8,297 nucleotides of DNA from Actinomycetota bacterium (lineage in GTDB: Bacteria > Actinomycetota > Actinomycetes > Streptosporangiales > Streptosporangiaceae), in the NCBI GenBank assembly GCA_003242605.1, contig QGUZ01000222.1, positions 1-8,297 of the forward strand. The letters are read 5' to 3'. The notes below the pieces were generated by a model. That model ran no database searches. It had not been told where the DNA came from and saw only the letters and a program-made list of their open reading frames with translations. Made by a program: the position numbers and the translations under genes. Position 1 is the first letter of the stretch. The number at the start of each line of letters is the position of its first letter. Shown piece by piece: positions 8,219 through 8,297 of the stretch.

Positions 8219-8261
8219 GTGTCCTGCGGTGACGGGTGGCGTGTGCCAGGCGGGAGGACAC
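8219..8261 (+). promoter_or_regulatory. Leader stem that can mask the ribosome binding site of the last gene
   Basis: GTGTCCT (8219-8225) is perfectly complementary to AGGACAC (8255-8261). The second arm overlaps the ribosome site GGGAGGA (8252-8258) of the gene starting at 8263. Inside the loop TGGC-GTGT-GCCA (8237-8248) forms a second small hairpin. If transcription starts upstream of 8219 this could hold translation down. It is seen as sequence complementarity only; folding and function are inferred. Confidence 0.4.
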
Positions 8262-8262
8262 G

Positions 8263-8297
8263 ATGACCGATGCGCCGGACGGCGGCACGGCGGCCGG
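8263..8297 (+). CDS. Start of an unidentified gene (3' end outside the window)
   Basis: An ATG follows GGGAGGA at a spacing of 4 bases, after a terminator and a 78-base leader, so a new gene very likely begins here. Only 11 full codons are visible (MTDAPDGGTAA), a hydrophilic Gly/Ala-rich start without a signal peptide. They do not allow a functional assignment. Confidence 0.6.
   Translation, partial: MTDAPDGGTAA

Overview
The window comes from a very GC-rich genome with strong G/C bias at codon third positions, GTG starts, and four-base stop/start overlaps. Together with the gene content this points to a high-GC Gram-positive (actinobacterium). A member of the Streptosporangiales or a related, possibly thermophilic, lineage is my guess from general protein resemblance and cannot be proved from this sequence.

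Bases 1-4624 (+ strand) hold the distal part of a heat-shock chaperone operon. It contains the 3' part of grpE (nucleotide exchange factor of DnaK), a J-domain protein without the DnaJ zinc finger (CbpA/DnaJ class B type), a small MerR-like protein of the CbpM type, and a full-length ClpB disaggregase. The genes are 15 bp apart or overlap, so they are probably translated in a coupled way. dnaK is presumably just upstream, outside the window. Together they would form the DnaK/J-protein/GrpE plus ClpB machinery that dissolves and refolds aggregated protein. The CbpM-like protein sits where many actinobacteria carry the repressor gene hspR.

Bases 4632-5549 (- strand) encode a fumarylacetoacetate-hydrolase-fold enzyme, closest in my reading to 2-keto-3-deoxy-sugar-acid dehydratases. 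It is convergent with clpB, only 7 bp from its stop. A pair of overlapping palindromes just past clpB may terminate transcription. Upstream of the enzyme gene is a divergent intergenic region with helically phased ATAAC repeats. It leads on the other strand to a secreted lipoprotein with a beta-lactamase/penicillin-binding-protein fold (5771-6829).

Bases 6830-7000 hold a GC-rich hairpin (possible terminator) and a leader with a perfect 8-bp hairpin and three CCGAAC repeats. They precede a stand-alone MetE-catalytic-domain protein (7001-8122) whose zinc ligands are all present. A 14-bp stem hairpin ends this unit. A new gene begins at 8263 and runs out of the window; its ribosome binding site can pair with an upstream sequence.

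Most of the window is ordinary housekeeping sequence. The parts worth a second look are the composition of the chaperone operon (J-protein without zinc finger, CbpM-like protein in the hspR position, ClpB in the same operon) and three non-coding elements: the phased repeats near 5590-5627, the leader of the MetE-like gene, and the ribosome-binding-site stem near 8219-8261. No transposon, CRISPR array, tRNA or rRNA was seen. No gene-free stretch exceeds about 220 bases.
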